A stretch of DNA of 64,000 bases from a virus: positions 1 through 64,000 of IMG/VR virus record IMGVR_UViG_3300034096_000868; one strand, written 5' to 3'. Below, in pieces: positions 33,839-44,693 of the stretch. The notes under the pieces were generated by a model. The model saw only the letters and a list, made by a program, of their open reading frames with translations. It was not told the DNA's origin and did not search any database. The translations under genes and the position numbers were made by a program. Each line of letters begins with the position of its first letter. The first letter of the stretch is position 1.

Positions 33839-36800
33839 TGGCAAATAACAAAGGACAACAAGACCCTCTAGGAATTTTAGATAATAGATCAACTCAATCA
33901 GACCCATTGGGTATTTTAGGGGATAATTCTAACAAGCCAACTACAACCCAAACAAATACACCAAAAGTTGTTGAGCAAAAAGTTGTTGAAACTAAGCCTA
34001 CAAATACTCCAATAAAAAATCCTTTTGAGCCAACTAGGTCTGTAAACCAAGTAGGACAAAATGTTACAGAGGGAATGTCTGGAGAGCCAACCCAAGCACC
34101 TTATTTTAGTAAAACTAATCAAAAGCTAAAAGAAGTAGAAGCGAAAAAAGCTAATATTGACAATATAGCAAAAGAGGAACTACTTAAAAAAGAATATATC
34201 CAATTAGGTACCGGTAACGCAAGATTGCAAGGTAAAGAATTTGTATTTAATAATGATGAATTTAATCAGTTCAAACAAGAACAAAGCAAACCTAAAAGCA
34301 CAGTAGAAACAATTTTAGACCAAGCATTTACTGGAGTAGGTAATTTGGTAGAAAATACAGTTACTGGACTAGCAGGATTTGTTGGTGCAAAAAGAGATGT
34401 GCCAATACAAGTGCAAGAGCAAGAAACTATTATTGCTCCAATAATGAACGAAAAAAGCATGGTTGATAGCGAATACAATAAATTACAATCAACTTTAAAA
34501 GGTAATAATAAGGCACTAGAAGTTCAAAAAGCAACTGGAAAAAACATTGTAGATGTAACTCTTGATGAATTAATACCTAAAACAGAAAGTGATACTAAAT
34601 TTGAATCAACTAAACTAGCTGAATTTAAAAAGAGTAGTGCCGATGCATTAAATACTATCTATGGTAGAATGAATTATGTCTATAATGAGAATGAAGATAA
34701 ATTCAATGCATTAGATAATCTTGATGAAAAGATAAAAACTACACAAGATGAAACTGAAAGAAATACTTTAATAAATGAGTATAATACTATTGTAAATGAG
34801 CCAAGTATAAAAGAATACTTTGCACTACAAAGTAAATATAAAGGATTTCAAGATGAAATTGGGAATCGATTAAAAACAGACTTTGCTTCTGCAACAAAAG
34901 ATATTGAAGACAATAAATCAAATTTTTTATTTAATAAAATAGTTGAAAATACTGGTGGGAAATTAGCCGCAGGGATATTATCTGCTCCATATAGAACCAT
35001 AATGGCACTCGGAGGAGATGAAGAAGAAGCTAAGAAACAATTTAGAGGCAGTTTAGATGTGTCACAAGGTATTCAAGATTACCTAGAACAAAATTCTAAA
35101 TTCACTGACAAATACGATACTCCAAACTTCTACAATCAAACTGATTACAAAGGATATAAGTTATTAGTAGATGAAAATGGTAATGCCTACTCATTGAGAG
35201 ATGAAAATTTGAAAGAGGTAAATGACGAAAAAGGAATATTGTCTGAATGGAATAACCTGGAGAAAAAAACCAAAGTTGAAAATACATTCAATCCATATAG
35301 CACCTTGGCTACTACATCGCAAGTAGTTGCTGATATGGCCCCACTATTTGCAGGTGGTTATGTCACACAAGGTAGTAGAGCAGCTGCAACATTATTAGGT
35401 GGTGCAACTATTGTCGCACAAACTCAAAATGATATTTACGATAGTGTAAAAGATAGAACGGATCTAAATGAGCGTGAGAAAAACGCTTACGCTATGGCAG
35501 TTTCTACTGCATTGGCTGGACTAAATATGGCAGTAACACCTAAATTTGAGTTAAACTTATTAGGAGCTACATCAAATGCAGAAAAAAGTGCATTGAAAAA
35601 AATAATTACTGATAATGCAGTCAAGTATGCTAGTGGCGAGATAACTGCAATGCAAGTTGCTAAGGAATATGCTAAGTATTTTGTAAAAAATGCAAGTAAA
35701 GAAGCAGTACAAGAGGTTGCCGAGGAGTGGTTGTATGAGCCATTAGTTCAAAATACCGTAACCGATATTACCAATAAGGCAACAGGGAGTAATATTGAGA
35801 TGCAGAAAATTGATGCAAATAGTATGAAAGACGTGCTTATCCCAACTGTTTTAGCAACTGGACTAATGAGTGGGCTAAGTTCTTATAGAGGTAAGAATGA
35901 ACTGCAGTTAGAAGCGTTAAATGATGCAGTAAATAATGTAGATAGATTCAACTTAATAACTGACAATTTGGTTGCTAATGGTGGAATGGATGAAGTTAAG
36001 GCTACTGAAACCAAAAAGATTGTTTCTAAGATTGCAAATACTATTGAACAAGCTAATGTTACAGATGAAACTGATAAGCGAAATTTGACTAATTTATTGT
36101 TCCAAAATGAAACTATTAGAGTTAGGATGGATGGAAACATCAGTGATGAATTAAAGTCTGTTTATAAGAAGCAAATAGCCGATAATCAAGCATTAGTTGA
36201 TAAGATTATAAGTAACCAACCAATCCCTACTGAAACTTTACAAGAAGCTAAACTAGAAGTTGCACCAACTCCAACTACTACTGAAAATGCACAAGTTCAA
36301 GAACCTAATGTTGCAAGTCAAAAAGATATAACTATCCTAGAGAAGAAGATTGAATTAGCTAAGACTTTGGGAGAAGATACGAGTGATTTAGAAAAACAAC
36401 TAAAACAAAAACAAGATGCCGTTCAAGAGCAAATCTCAAATGAAATTGTGTTACCAACTCAACAACTCGAATTGGGATTGTCAGAAGTGGAGCAAGGAAA
36501 TGAAGAACCTAAAGTCGCTACCGAACAAAGTAGCCAAGCCGAAGAAGAAGTAAAGGTTGAAGAAGTAACTCAATCTGAAAGTAACCCTACATTAAGAGAT
36601 GTAGAGAGTACAGCTAAGACGTTGGAGGATATAAACAAAAAAGAGCAAGAAGAATTAGCTAAAGTAAAACCTATTTTAGTTCCTAAATTACCTGAATTTC
36701 CCACTCCAAAAGATATAGAAATTGTTGAAGAAAAACAAAAATTAGCTGATGAAATAAATGCTAAACGTGAGGCAATTAAACAAGATTTTGCAGACAAAAG

Positions 36801-39183
36801 GAAAGCAGCAGAATCCCTACTCTCTAAAGAACAAGTATCCACAATGGACACTAAGGTGGACACTAAGGTTGAAAAAGTAACACCTACTGAACCTACTACT
36901 CCAAAAGTAAAACTCAATCCTAAGCAATCATGGATGCGAAATGATAAAGTGATGAAAGTATTAAATACTTTTACAGAACCTATCAATTTAGAACATAGAA
37001 TTGCAAACTACTTCATCAGTGGAGGATTTGTCAATAAAGATAGTGTTATAAAAGAAGTTGGACTTAAAACTGCCGATATTAAAGGTATGCAAAGTGCATA
37101 TAGAAATGATAAAGGTGGAACTATTGAGGAATTAGCCGAAATGTTACACGAGGAAGATATGAGCGCATCTGGTGGCGAACAATCTAATTATGGAGATATG
37201 CAAGAATATCGTGATGCAATAATTGATTTTTTTAATACAAATACCTCATTGAAAGAAGCAGTAGCTAATTGGAGCGATAGAATTGATAAACTTACGCAAC
37301 AAGAAGAACCCCCTATTATTGAAGAAGAAGATGCAAATTATTTTGAAAATTTACAAAAAGAGGTGGATATTTACGAAAATTACTTATCTTCGCTTTCTAA
37401 AGAACAAATAGATGAAATCTACAAAGAATATGAAACTAGCGACAATACTAGCAACCAACAAGTTACAAGTGGACAAGATACTCCAACTTCCGCAGGAACA
37501 GAGAACGCAGGAACAGAACAAGACAGTGGAGGATTGGAACAATCTAAAGAGCAAACACAACCTACCTTAGAGCAAGTAAACTCCGAAATAGGAGTGCTTA
37601 ATTCTTTGATTAGCAAAGCTGAAAAAGAACTTTCTAAACTCAAAGATGCACTATCCAACAACTTAAAAGAAAATCAAATTGATGCATTTGCAGGGGCAAA
37701 GGCACAATCTATGTTCAACGATAAAGGCGAACAACAAGCCATTGTTGATAGCAAAGAAAATGAACTAAAAACACTCAAAGACCAACTAGCTTCACTCAAA
37801 GAAACAAAGCAGAGATTAGAGGATAGTGTTAATCAAAATCCATTATTCCAAACAAAGAAAAAAGGTAAGTTCGAAACTATATCCAAAGAGAACTTTCAAA
37901 AATTAATAGGTAAACTCAAAAAAGCATTCCCGAAAATTAATGTTAATTTGATTAGCAATGATAAAACTATCGAAGTGCTAAGTAAAGGTGGTGTAGATAT
38001 TTTAAAAACTAAAACAGGCACTATATATGGGTTTGTAAAAGATGGAGAAATCTACATAAATGAGGATGCTGGATTAAATGCCAATACTCCTATACACGAA
38101 TTTTCTCACGTTTGGGTGCAAACTATGAAAGCGCAATTCCCTAATACGTACAAGAATATAATTGAGAAAATAAAACAAGAGAAATCTTTAATAGAGCAAA
38201 AACGAAAAGATCCAAATTATAGTAAATTAAGCGATGATGCACTTGCTGATGAAGTCTTAGCCGAAATGGTAGGGAATAAAGGCGAAAAAGACTTTTTGGA
38301 TGGATTAAAAGGGGCAAAGAAAACTTTGATACAACAAGTATTGAAGTCAGTAAGCGATGTATGGAAAAGGATAAAAGATATTTTCACAAGCCAAAGTCCA
38401 AACATTAAAAAATGGACTAATGAGCAGTTCCAAAATGCTACTATTGAAGATATAGTAAATAATGTTACGGCTGATTTGTTGGGCGGTAGAGAGGTAGGTA
38501 GAGAAGAAAAATTAGCTAAAGGAGTAACGCTTATGACATTGCCTAATGGAGAAAAGGTAAAAGTGAAAAATGTGAACTCGGAAGTAGTAAATGGGTTCTA
38601 CTCAAATACTGAAAATGCACTTGCACAAGTTAAGCAAGATAAAATGAGTGGAAACCAATGGGTTACACAATTGCTTTCAAGAGGTGCGAATAAAGAAGAA
38701 ATGAAGTGGACTACACTATCCGATTTCTTAGAGCAAAATAAAGACAAATCTATTTCTAAAAAGGACATACAACAATATCTTAAAGATAATAGAATTGAAG
38801 TGGTGGAAGTTGTGAAGGGAGCAGAAGAAAAGCAAGTAAAGTATAAGCAATTATCAGATATGCCCAATGCAATATACGGTTTTGCTGAAAGGTTTATTGA
38901 AACGGGGGATAAAAAATTCTTAAAAGAAATAGAAAAAGAAGGTTACACTATTCATTATGATAATAATGGCGAAGTAGATTACTTTACAAAAGAAGGAAAA
39001 ACATTTGTAACAGACCCAACCAAATTCTCTCAATACCAATTAGAAGGAGAAAAAGAAAACTATGCCGAAAAATTAGTTATATTACCAAACAAAGAAGTAA
39101 ATATTTCAGAATTTGTTGATGCCAATGCGGATTATATTATTGAAACATACAAAAAAAGTGGTAAATTAGTAGTCGAATGTTAA
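33838..39183 (+). CDS. Giant internal virion protein with zincin-like motif
   Basis: 1781 residues. Order: a disordered Asn/Thr/Pro-rich N-terminus (1-110), long helical regions with two or three hydrophobic stretches (about 490-560: MAPLFAGGYVTQGSRAAATL, AMAVSTALAGLNMAV), a low-complexity Glu/Thr linker (about 800-1020), coiled coil (about 1240-1330), a metallopeptidase-like domain with HEFSH at 1420-1424 and DEVLAEMVG downstream, then the beginning of a large polyvalent-protein domain (KLVILPNKEV, near 1750). Such proteins are ejected with DNA into the host. The HExxH motif suggests a peptidase that could cut envelope or host proteins; activity is unproven. Its 3' end overlaps the homing endonuclease gene. 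Confidence 0.72.
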   Translation: MANNKGQQDPLGILDNRSTQSDPLGILGDNSNKPTTTQTNTPKVVEQKVVETKPTNTPIKNPFEPTRSVNQVGQNVTEGMSGEPTQAPYFSKTNQKLKEVEAKKANIDNIAKEELLKKEYIQLGTGNARLQGKEFVFNNDEFNQFKQEQSKPKSTVETILDQAFTGVGNLVENTVTGLAGFVGAKRDVPIQVQEQETIIAPIMNEKSMVDSEYNKLQSTLKGNNKALEVQKATGKNIVDVTLDELIPKTESDTKFESTKLAEFKKSSADALNTIYGRMNYVYNENEDKFNALDNLDEKIKTTQDETERNTLINEYNTIVNEPSIKEYFALQSKYKGFQDEIGNRLKTDFASATKDIEDNKSNFLFNKIVENTGGKLAAGILSAPYRTIMALGGDEEEAKKQFRGSLDVSQGIQDYLEQNSKFTDKYDTPNFYNQTDYKGYKLLVDENGNAYSLRDENLKEVNDEKGILSEWNNLEKKTKVENTFNPYSTLATTSQVVADMAPLFAGGYVTQGSRAAATLLGGATIVAQTQNDIYDSVKDRTDLNEREKNAYAMAVSTALAGLNMAVTPKFELNLLGATSNAEKSALKKIITDNAVKYASGEITAMQVAKEYAKYFVKNASKEAVQEVAEEWLYEPLVQNTVTDITNKATGSNIEMQKIDANSMKDVLIPTVLATGLMSGLSSYRGKNELQLEALNDAVNNVDRFNLITDNLVANGGMDEVKATETKKIVSKIANTIEQANVTDETDKRNLTNLLFQNETIRVRMDGNISDELKSVYKKQIADNQALVDKIISNQPIPTETLQEAKLEVAPTPTTTENAQVQEPNVASQKDITILEKKIELAKTLGEDTSDLEKQLKQKQDAVQEQISNEIVLPTQQLELGLSEVEQGNEEPKVATEQSSQAEEEVKVEEVTQSESNPTLRDVESTAKTLEDINKKEQEELAKVKPILVPKLPEFPTPKDIEIVEEKQKLADEINAKREAIKQDFADKRKAAESLLSKEQVSTMDTKVDTKVEKVTPTEPTTPKVKLNPKQSWMRNDKVMKVLNTFTEPINLEHRIANYFISGGFVNKDSVIKEVGLKTADIKGMQSAYRNDKGGTIEELAEMLHEEDMSASGGEQSNYGDMQEYRDAIIDFFNTNTSLKEAVANWSDRIDKLTQQEEPPIIEEEDANYFENLQKEVDIYENYLSSLSKEQIDEIYKEYETSDNTSNQQVTSGQDTPTSAGTENAGTEQDSGGLEQSKEQTQPTLEQVNSEIGVLNSLISKAEKELSKLKDALSNNLKENQIDAFAGAKAQSMFNDKGEQQAIVDSKENELKTLKDQLASLKETKQRLEDSVNQNPLFQTKKKGKFETISKENFQKLIGKLKKAFPKINVNLISNDKTIEVLSKGGVDILKTKTGTIYGFVKDGEIYINEDAGLNANTPIHEFSHVWVQTMKAQFPNTYKNIIEKIKQEKSLIEQKRKDPNYSKLSDDALADEVLAEMVGNKGEKDFLDGLKGAKKTLIQQVLKSVSDVWKRIKDIFTSQSPNIKKWTNEQFQNATIEDIVNNVTADLLGGREVGREEKLAKGVTLMTLPNGEKVKVKNVNSEVVNGFYSNTENALAQVKQDKMSGNQWVTQLLSRGANKEEMKWTTLSDFLEQNKDKSISKKDIQQYLKDNRIEVVEVVKGAEEKQVKYKQLSDMPNAIYGFAERFIETGDKKFLKEIEKEGYTIHYDNNGEVDYFTKEGKTFVTDPTKFSQYQLEGEKENYAEKLVILPNKEVNISEFVDANADYIIETYKKSGKLVVEC

Positions 39184-39947
39184 GTAATAATTTTTATATA
39201 TATCGCCACATACGACCTGATACCAATGAAGTTTTCTATATTGGTAAAGGGAATAATATGGATAAGAGAAGAAGCGAATATCGTAGAGCTTACCAATTAA
39301 GCGGAAGAACTGAATTTTGGAGAAATATAGTAGCTAAAAACAACGGTATTTTTAATGTAGAAATACTATGGAATTGTGAAACCGAACAAGAAGCCAATAC
39401 TAAGGAGATTGAATTTATTGAACTGTATGGCAGAAGGGATTTATGTAAAGGCACTCTTGTTAATTTAAGTAATGGCGGAGAGGGCGTAAAAGGAGTTATT
39501 TTTAGTAAGGATGTTATTACTAAAAGAAGTGGTAAAAATCATTACAATTACAAAGGTGGGTTAATGGATAAATACAAGCAAGAAAAAGAAATTAGAAAAA
39601 ATAAAATATCTGTTATAAATACTGAAACAAAAGAAATATTTAGAACTATTACTGATGCAGCAAAAAGTATTGGGATAAGGGTATCAAGCTTAGCAAGATA
39701 CTTAAATGGCACAAAAACAAATAAAACATCACTTTGCTATTATTCAGATTATTTAGCGAATGATTATAAGGTATTGCAACCCAAAAAAGAAAACAAAGGA
39801 GTTTGGAGAAAAGTAATAGATATTGAAACAGGAAATATTTATGATAGCATAAGAAAATCTTTATCGGCAACAACTTATAAAGAACAAACTATTAGGAAAA
39901 TGTTAGACGGGAGAATGGTTAATAAAACAAATTTAAGATACGCATAA
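39177..39947 (+). CDS. GIY-YIG homing endonuclease with NUMOD repeats
   Basis: A 256-residue homing endonuclease. The GIY-YIG nuclease is at the N-terminus: FYIYRHIRPDTNEVFYIGKG (1-25), GRTEFWRNIVAKN, then EIEFIELYGRRDLCKGTLVN with the catalytic Glu region and NLSNGGEGVKG. The C-terminal half holds two NUMOD1-like DNA-binding repeats (SVINTETKEIFRTITDAAKS with SIGIRVSSLARYLNG; VIDIETGNIYDSIRKSLSAT with IRKMLDGRMVNK). It overlaps both flanking virion genes (7 bases and TAATG) and separates two parts of what is normally one protein domain. Confidence 0.88.
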   Translation: MLSNNFYIYRHIRPDTNEVFYIGKGNNMDKRRSEYRRAYQLSGRTEFWRNIVAKNNGIFNVEILWNCETEQEANTKEIEFIELYGRRDLCKGTLVNLSNGGEGVKGVIFSKDVITKRSGKNHYNYKGGLMDKYKQEKEIRKNKISVINTETKEIFRTITDAAKSIGIRVSSLARYLNGTKTNKTSLCYYSDYLANDYKVLQPKKENKGVWRKVIDIETGNIYDSIRKSLSATTYKEQTIRKMLDGRMVNKTNLRYA

Positions 39948-42900
39948 TGGCAGCACCTTGTAAATACTATATCAACGGCAAAACGCTTTCAAAAGAGCAG
40001 TTTTTAGACTATGTAAAAACATTATCGCAAGATGAAATTGCTAATGTAACGCCTCTTATGAAAAAGAAAGTTGGTGAATTTCGCAGTAGTCATTTTGACG
40101 AGAAAAATATTTTAGTGCATATTAGGCACAATACCCGAACAGATGCAGAAGGTAACAAAGTATTGTTTTTGGAAGAAGTTCAAAGTGATTGGGGGCAAAC
40201 AGGTAAGAGAGAGGGGTTCAAACAAAACAACTTAGAACAATTAAAAAATCAACTTGTTGAAGCAGAAAATGAATATAATAAATTAGATTTCATTAATTTA
40301 AAACTTTCAGAAGTAATGAATACTCCTGAAGCAAAAAAAGTTGAAGAATTAAGAGAAAAAATAAATGCAGAAGAAAAAGTTATAGCTCCTGCTCCATTTG
40401 TAATGGACACAAATACTTGGACTAAATTAGGTTTAAAAGTAGCCCTTAAAGAAGCGGTTAAACAAGGTGCTGATAAGATTGCTTGGACAACAGGGGAACA
40501 ACAAAATGAAAGGTATGATTTAAGTAAGAGCGTAAAAAAAATTGAATGGAGAAGAGATGGGGATTCCTATACGTTAAGCATAACAGGGATTGACAATAAT
40601 ACGGGAAGACCAGAAAGCGTACTGAAAGCAAAAGACCTTAACGAATTAGAAGGTATAGTTGGAAAAGAAATTGCCCAAAAAATATTTGATGAGTCAGAAA
40701 AAAAGAATAAAAAAGTAAATTTAGCAAGCAAAATATTTCAAGAGGGATCTTGGAGAAAAGCATGGAGTTACGAAACACCAAGCGGGTATGTCAAAAAAGC
40801 AAAAGAGGATACAAAAGAAAGCGCATTAGAAGGCGCAAAAGAAGCGTGGGGAGCAACGTCTTCTAATGGTGTAGTAGAAGGGGAAAATCTTAAAGTAGGC
40901 GGCAAAGGCATGAAAGGCTTTTACGGTTCTCCAACAGAAAATAGTTTAGGAATTGTAGGTAATGTAGCTAAGAGTTTGTTTAAGCAAGAGCCGAAAACGG
41001 TTGAAATTAAAGGACAAGAAAAAGGTGTAAACAAAAAACAATTTGAGTTTTCGGAAAAAGATGGGATGGTTCACGTAAGAGATTCTGATGGTAATTATGT
41101 TGGAGATTATGCGACTAAAAAAGATGCAGATATAGCAATAAGTGAATATGTTAATACACAAAATACCTCCACTCAACACTCCATAGACATAACACCCGAA
41201 CTAAAAGCACAGGTAGAGGAAGGACAAGCGTTATTTCAAATAGATTCAAGCAATGCTTCTCAAAACGACAAAGAAACTGCTATCAAAAACTTAGTAGAAA
41301 AATGGAAAGCAGATGGACTATCTGATACTGAAATTAAAAATATCCTTTCTGAATCACAAACAGGCAAAACTTTCATAGATAAACTTTTTCCTAAAGAGCC
41401 AAAAGAACGCTCATTTAGTAGAACGCTAGAAGATATGCCTACACAAGTGCAAAATCTAGTAGAAAATAAGGATTATATACCTACAACCAATCCCGAGCAA
41501 GAAGCCGTTGCCGATAACTTCATTAAAGAAAATGGAATTGAAGAAGCTACTAAAATATTAATCGATAATAAGACAAGTGAATTATCAGATGCCGAAACTA
41601 ACATAGTAGCCATGAAGTTGATTAAAATTAACAACAAAAATGGTAATTATAAAGAAAGTGCTAGAATATTTGATGAAGTTGCTGAAAAACTTACCGAAGC
41701 TGGTAGATTAATTCAAACTGCTGCACTATGGAACTTAATGACAGAGCAAGGAGCAGTTGAATACGCTATGAGGTTAAAATCAAAAGGCAGAGTAGCACAA
41801 AAAGAAGTAGTAGAACAAGAAGTAAAAACTACCAAAGAAAAAATTATAGAAATCGCAAGAGAAATAAATGGATCAAAAGAAATTAAAGATGCCATTGCAA
41901 AAATCTACTCAAAAAGAGAGCGTATATCTAAGACTAAAAGCCAAAAAGCTATTGATTGGTTGGAAAGTATTAAGGTTAAAGATATGGCATTTACTGCTTT
42001 GCCTGGAGTAAACTTACTTCCTGCTACCTACAACACTGCAATTAACATTATCCAAACTGGTATCAAAGCAAATATTATGTTAAATACGGCGGTTGCACAA
42101 GCTGTAAAATATATTCGTGAAAATATCACTGCTGATGAAAGTTTTGATGAAAGCAAGTTCAAGAAATTCATACTAGATAATTTACCTAAGATTGAAGATG
42201 ATGCCATAAAGGTTGCTGAACAAGAACTAGGTAAGAAAATATCCGATGTGGTAAATGCTCACTATGATATTAAGGAAGAATATAAGAAATCATTACTTGA
42301 TAGCATATTGAGCAAAACTGACTTGACGGAATTAGAAGCAAAGGTTATTGCAGATATAGTTGAAACCAAGTTTGCACAAGAAGCCGATAAAAAGCTAGAT
42401 GCACTAGAAAAGAAACAAAAATCACAAGCTAAGAAAGTTGATGATAAAATTGCCAAGGTAGAATCTGAAATAAAAGCTATTGAGAATGGAACGTACAAGC
42501 AAGACAAAAAATATCCTACTACTAAGAGCGAGAAACAAAAAGAACTAGATGTTTTACGTAAGCAAAAGCGTGAATTACTAGGTACAGAGCAACCATACGT
42601 GAAAATTGTAGATAGAATCAATAAAGGGACAATTTCTAATACTGATATGAAAGAATTGCTTTATTCAGACATTGGATTATCTAATTTAGATGCAAATACC
42701 ATAGCTAAAATTGAGGAAATGCATAGAAAAGTTAAGGATGCTCCACAAGGCTCGGCAGAACAAAGAGATAGATTAGCTGATTTACTAGATTTTATTGACA
42801 AAGAAATAAACGGAACAGATAATTGGGCCATTGCTAAAAGTTTAATGTATGCAAGTTTACTTTCGGCATCAAGTACGCAAGTAAAAAACTTTGTATCTAA

Positions 42901-44623
42901 TACTATGCAAATGACTGCAGAAGCGTACGTAAATTCTATGCTTATGTTAGCAAAAGGCGATGCAAAAGGAATATCTGGATTAGCTAAAGGATTGCTAGTT
43001 GGACTTGAAAGAGGTGGATTAGAAGCAATAAAAGTGTTAAAGACTGGTTATGACCCAAATAAAAAGGTATTATTACTTGATAGCAACCCTAAAATATCTA
43101 GGAAAGATGTATTAGAATCATATACCGGTAATATTAAACCTATTTCGTGGGCAAAGTATGTTAGGAGATTAATGGTTGCAGCCGATACTTTATTCTACTA
43201 TGGAGTTAAAGAAATGGAAAGCTATGTTTTAGCTAGACAAATTGCATTAAAAAGTGGATTGAAAGGCAAAGCATTGACTGATAAGATTAACGAAACCTTA
43301 TTGAAAGGCGAATCGTACTACAATGAATTTAAAAAACAAGCAATCCAGGAGGGATATTTAGATACTAAAACTCAAAAACGTAGGATATTTGAATTAATAG
43401 AAATGAATCGTGATAGGGCTATCACTGATAAAGCCGATGTTTCAGCATTGAAAGCTACATATAACAATGACCCCGTTGGAGCATTAGGTACATTATCAAG
43501 AGGACTGCAGTCTTTGACTAATACCATAACTAAAGCAAATAAACCATTAGGATTAGCTATTACTTCAATCATACCATTCACAAGAGTAATTTCAAACGTA
43601 GTAAATGAGCAATTAAATTGGACACCACTAGGTTATGCAAGAGCATTGACTGAAAAAGGTAGTATATTTTCAAGTCCAGAGCAGATGAAGCTCACTGATG
43701 AAGAACGCTCTAAATTAGTTATCAAAGCAACTACCGGAATGTTACTTGCAATAGGATTTTTAGCTTATGCCTTAAAAGATGATGATGATGAAGATAAAAT
43801 CTTTGATGTAACTGCTAATGGATATGGTAATAGTTACAAAAATACTGCATTATATCCACTAGGTTGGAAGCCTTATACTATTGGTATTAAAATGCCTAAT
43901 GGTAAATGGATAAGATATAATTATCAAAATACTCCTTTTGGGCAATTACTTGGTATGATAGGAACTATTGCAGATAGCAAAAAGTACAATAAAGATGCCG
44001 ATATGACCGATAGAGTAGGGTTGTTTGCATCTACTACTGCAAATCAAATGTTTAGCGCTAGTGCATTGCAAGGTGCATCCACTTTATTTGATGCACTAGG
44101 TAGTAAAGATAGCGAAAATATGAATAAGATATTAGAATTAGCTATATCTAAGGCGAAAATGCCAATACCTAACATTGCCAAAGAAGCCTACAACATATTC
44201 GATAACCAACTTTATGATAAATCGGATATAAAAGGAATGGTAATTAATAATGTGCCGGTATTCCAACTATTAGGCAGACCTAAATTGAATGTATTTGGCG
44301 AACCTATTAAGAAGTCAAGATATGGTGCATTGCTATTGTTACCTGAAACTGACAACACATTGAAATCATTGTATGAAGTAGGAGTTGTGCCAACTATTCC
44401 ATTAAAAAACAAGAAAATCTATGGAGAGGAAATGACTAATGAGCAGTTCTATGATTATGTAGAAACTAGAGGTAAGTATTTAAGAAAAATCACAGAGGAA
44501 AATCTTGATTATATCACTAGTTTTACAGATAAGAGAGAGGCTAAATCAGCGTATAGTAATATTGAGCAACAAGCTACAAAAGAAGCAGAGGATATTATCT
44601 ACAGCAGGTATTTCAAGAAATAA
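39947..44623 (+). CDS. Large polyvalent protein, C-terminal part, membrane-active
   Basis: 1558 residues. The N-terminal 420 residues carry conserved blocks of phage large polyvalent proteins: SSHFDEKNILVHIRHN (52 on), VLFLEEVQSDWGQTGK, IAWTTGEQQNERYDLSKSVK, KGMKGFY, and HSIDITPELKAQVEEGQALF near 410. In relatives SSHFDE follows directly after a LxLPN strand, which here ends the upstream gene; the homing endonuclease lies between. The rest is helical, with coiled coils (about 800-890) and a C-terminal hydrophobic segment (GMLLAIGFLAYAL, about 1266-1278) before an acidic patch. Probably ejected into the host envelope with the other internal proteins. Confidence 0.75.
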   Translation: MAAPCKYYINGKTLSKEQFLDYVKTLSQDEIANVTPLMKKKVGEFRSSHFDEKNILVHIRHNTRTDAEGNKVLFLEEVQSDWGQTGKREGFKQNNLEQLKNQLVEAENEYNKLDFINLKLSEVMNTPEAKKVEELREKINAEEKVIAPAPFVMDTNTWTKLGLKVALKEAVKQGADKIAWTTGEQQNERYDLSKSVKKIEWRRDGDSYTLSITGIDNNTGRPESVLKAKDLNELEGIVGKEIAQKIFDESEKKNKKVNLASKIFQEGSWRKAWSYETPSGYVKKAKEDTKESALEGAKEAWGATSSNGVVEGENLKVGGKGMKGFYGSPTENSLGIVGNVAKSLFKQEPKTVEIKGQEKGVNKKQFEFSEKDGMVHVRDSDGNYVGDYATKKDADIAISEYVNTQNTSTQHSIDITPELKAQVEEGQALFQIDSSNASQNDKETAIKNLVEKWKADGLSDTEIKNILSESQTGKTFIDKLFPKEPKERSFSRTLEDMPTQVQNLVENKDYIPTTNPEQEAVADNFIKENGIEEATKILIDNKTSELSDAETNIVAMKLIKINNKNGNYKESARIFDEVAEKLTEAGRLIQTAALWNLMTEQGAVEYAMRLKSKGRVAQKEVVEQEVKTTKEKIIEIAREINGSKEIKDAIAKIYSKRERISKTKSQKAIDWLESIKVKDMAFTALPGVNLLPATYNTAINIIQTGIKANIMLNTAVAQAVKYIRENITADESFDESKFKKFILDNLPKIEDDAIKVAEQELGKKISDVVNAHYDIKEEYKKSLLDSILSKTDLTELEAKVIADIVETKFAQEADKKLDALEKKQKSQAKKVDDKIAKVESEIKAIENGTYKQDKKYPTTKSEKQKELDVLRKQKRELLGTEQPYVKIVDRINKGTISNTDMKELLYSDIGLSNLDANTIAKIEEMHRKVKDAPQGSAEQRDRLADLLDFIDKEINGTDNWAIAKSLMYASLLSASSTQVKNFVSNTMQMTAEAYVNSMLMLAKGDAKGISGLAKGLLVGLERGGLEAIKVLKTGYDPNKKVLLLDSNPKISRKDVLESYTGNIKPISWAKYVRRLMVAADTLFYYGVKEMESYVLARQIALKSGLKGKALTDKINETLLKGESYYNEFKKQAIQEGYLDTKTQKRRIFELIEMNRDRAITDKADVSALKATYNNDPVGALGTLSRGLQSLTNTITKANKPLGLAITSIIPFTRVISNVVNEQLNWTPLGYARALTEKGSIFSSPEQMKLTDEERSKLVIKATTGMLLAIGFLAYALKDDDDEDKIFDVTANGYGNSYKNTALYPLGWKPYTIGIKMPNGKWIRYNYQNTPFGQLLGMIGTIADSKKYNKDADMTDRVGLFASTTANQMFSASALQGASTLFDALGSKDSENMNKILELAISKAKMPIPNIAKEAYNIFDNQLYDKSDIKGMVINNVPVFQLLGRPKLNVFGEPIKKSRYGALLLLPETDNTLKSLYEVGVVPTIPLKNKKIYGEEMTNEQFYDYVETRGKYLRKITEENLDYITSFTDKREAKSAYSNIEQQATKEAEDIIYSRYFKK

Positions 44624-44624
44624 A

Positions 44625-44651
44625 AAAGCCACTCAATTAATGAGTGGCACA
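44625..44651. terminator. Bidirectional terminator between convergent operons
   Basis: GCCACTCA and TGAGTGGC form an 8-bp stem with a 5-base loop at about 44630-44650. A T tract follows on the minus strand and AT-rich sequence on the plus strand, so it can end the rightward structural transcript and a short leftward transcript that would start from a TATATTTG box at 44682-44675. Confidence 0.65.
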
Positions 44652-44693
44652 TGTAGAATTTTAAATTTAATACGCAAATATAATGTTTTTTTA

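Noticed and set aside
36570-36986. 138-aa minus-strand frame in the giant virion gene
   Set aside because: Shadow frame over a low-complexity Glu/Thr/Val linker; no start context.
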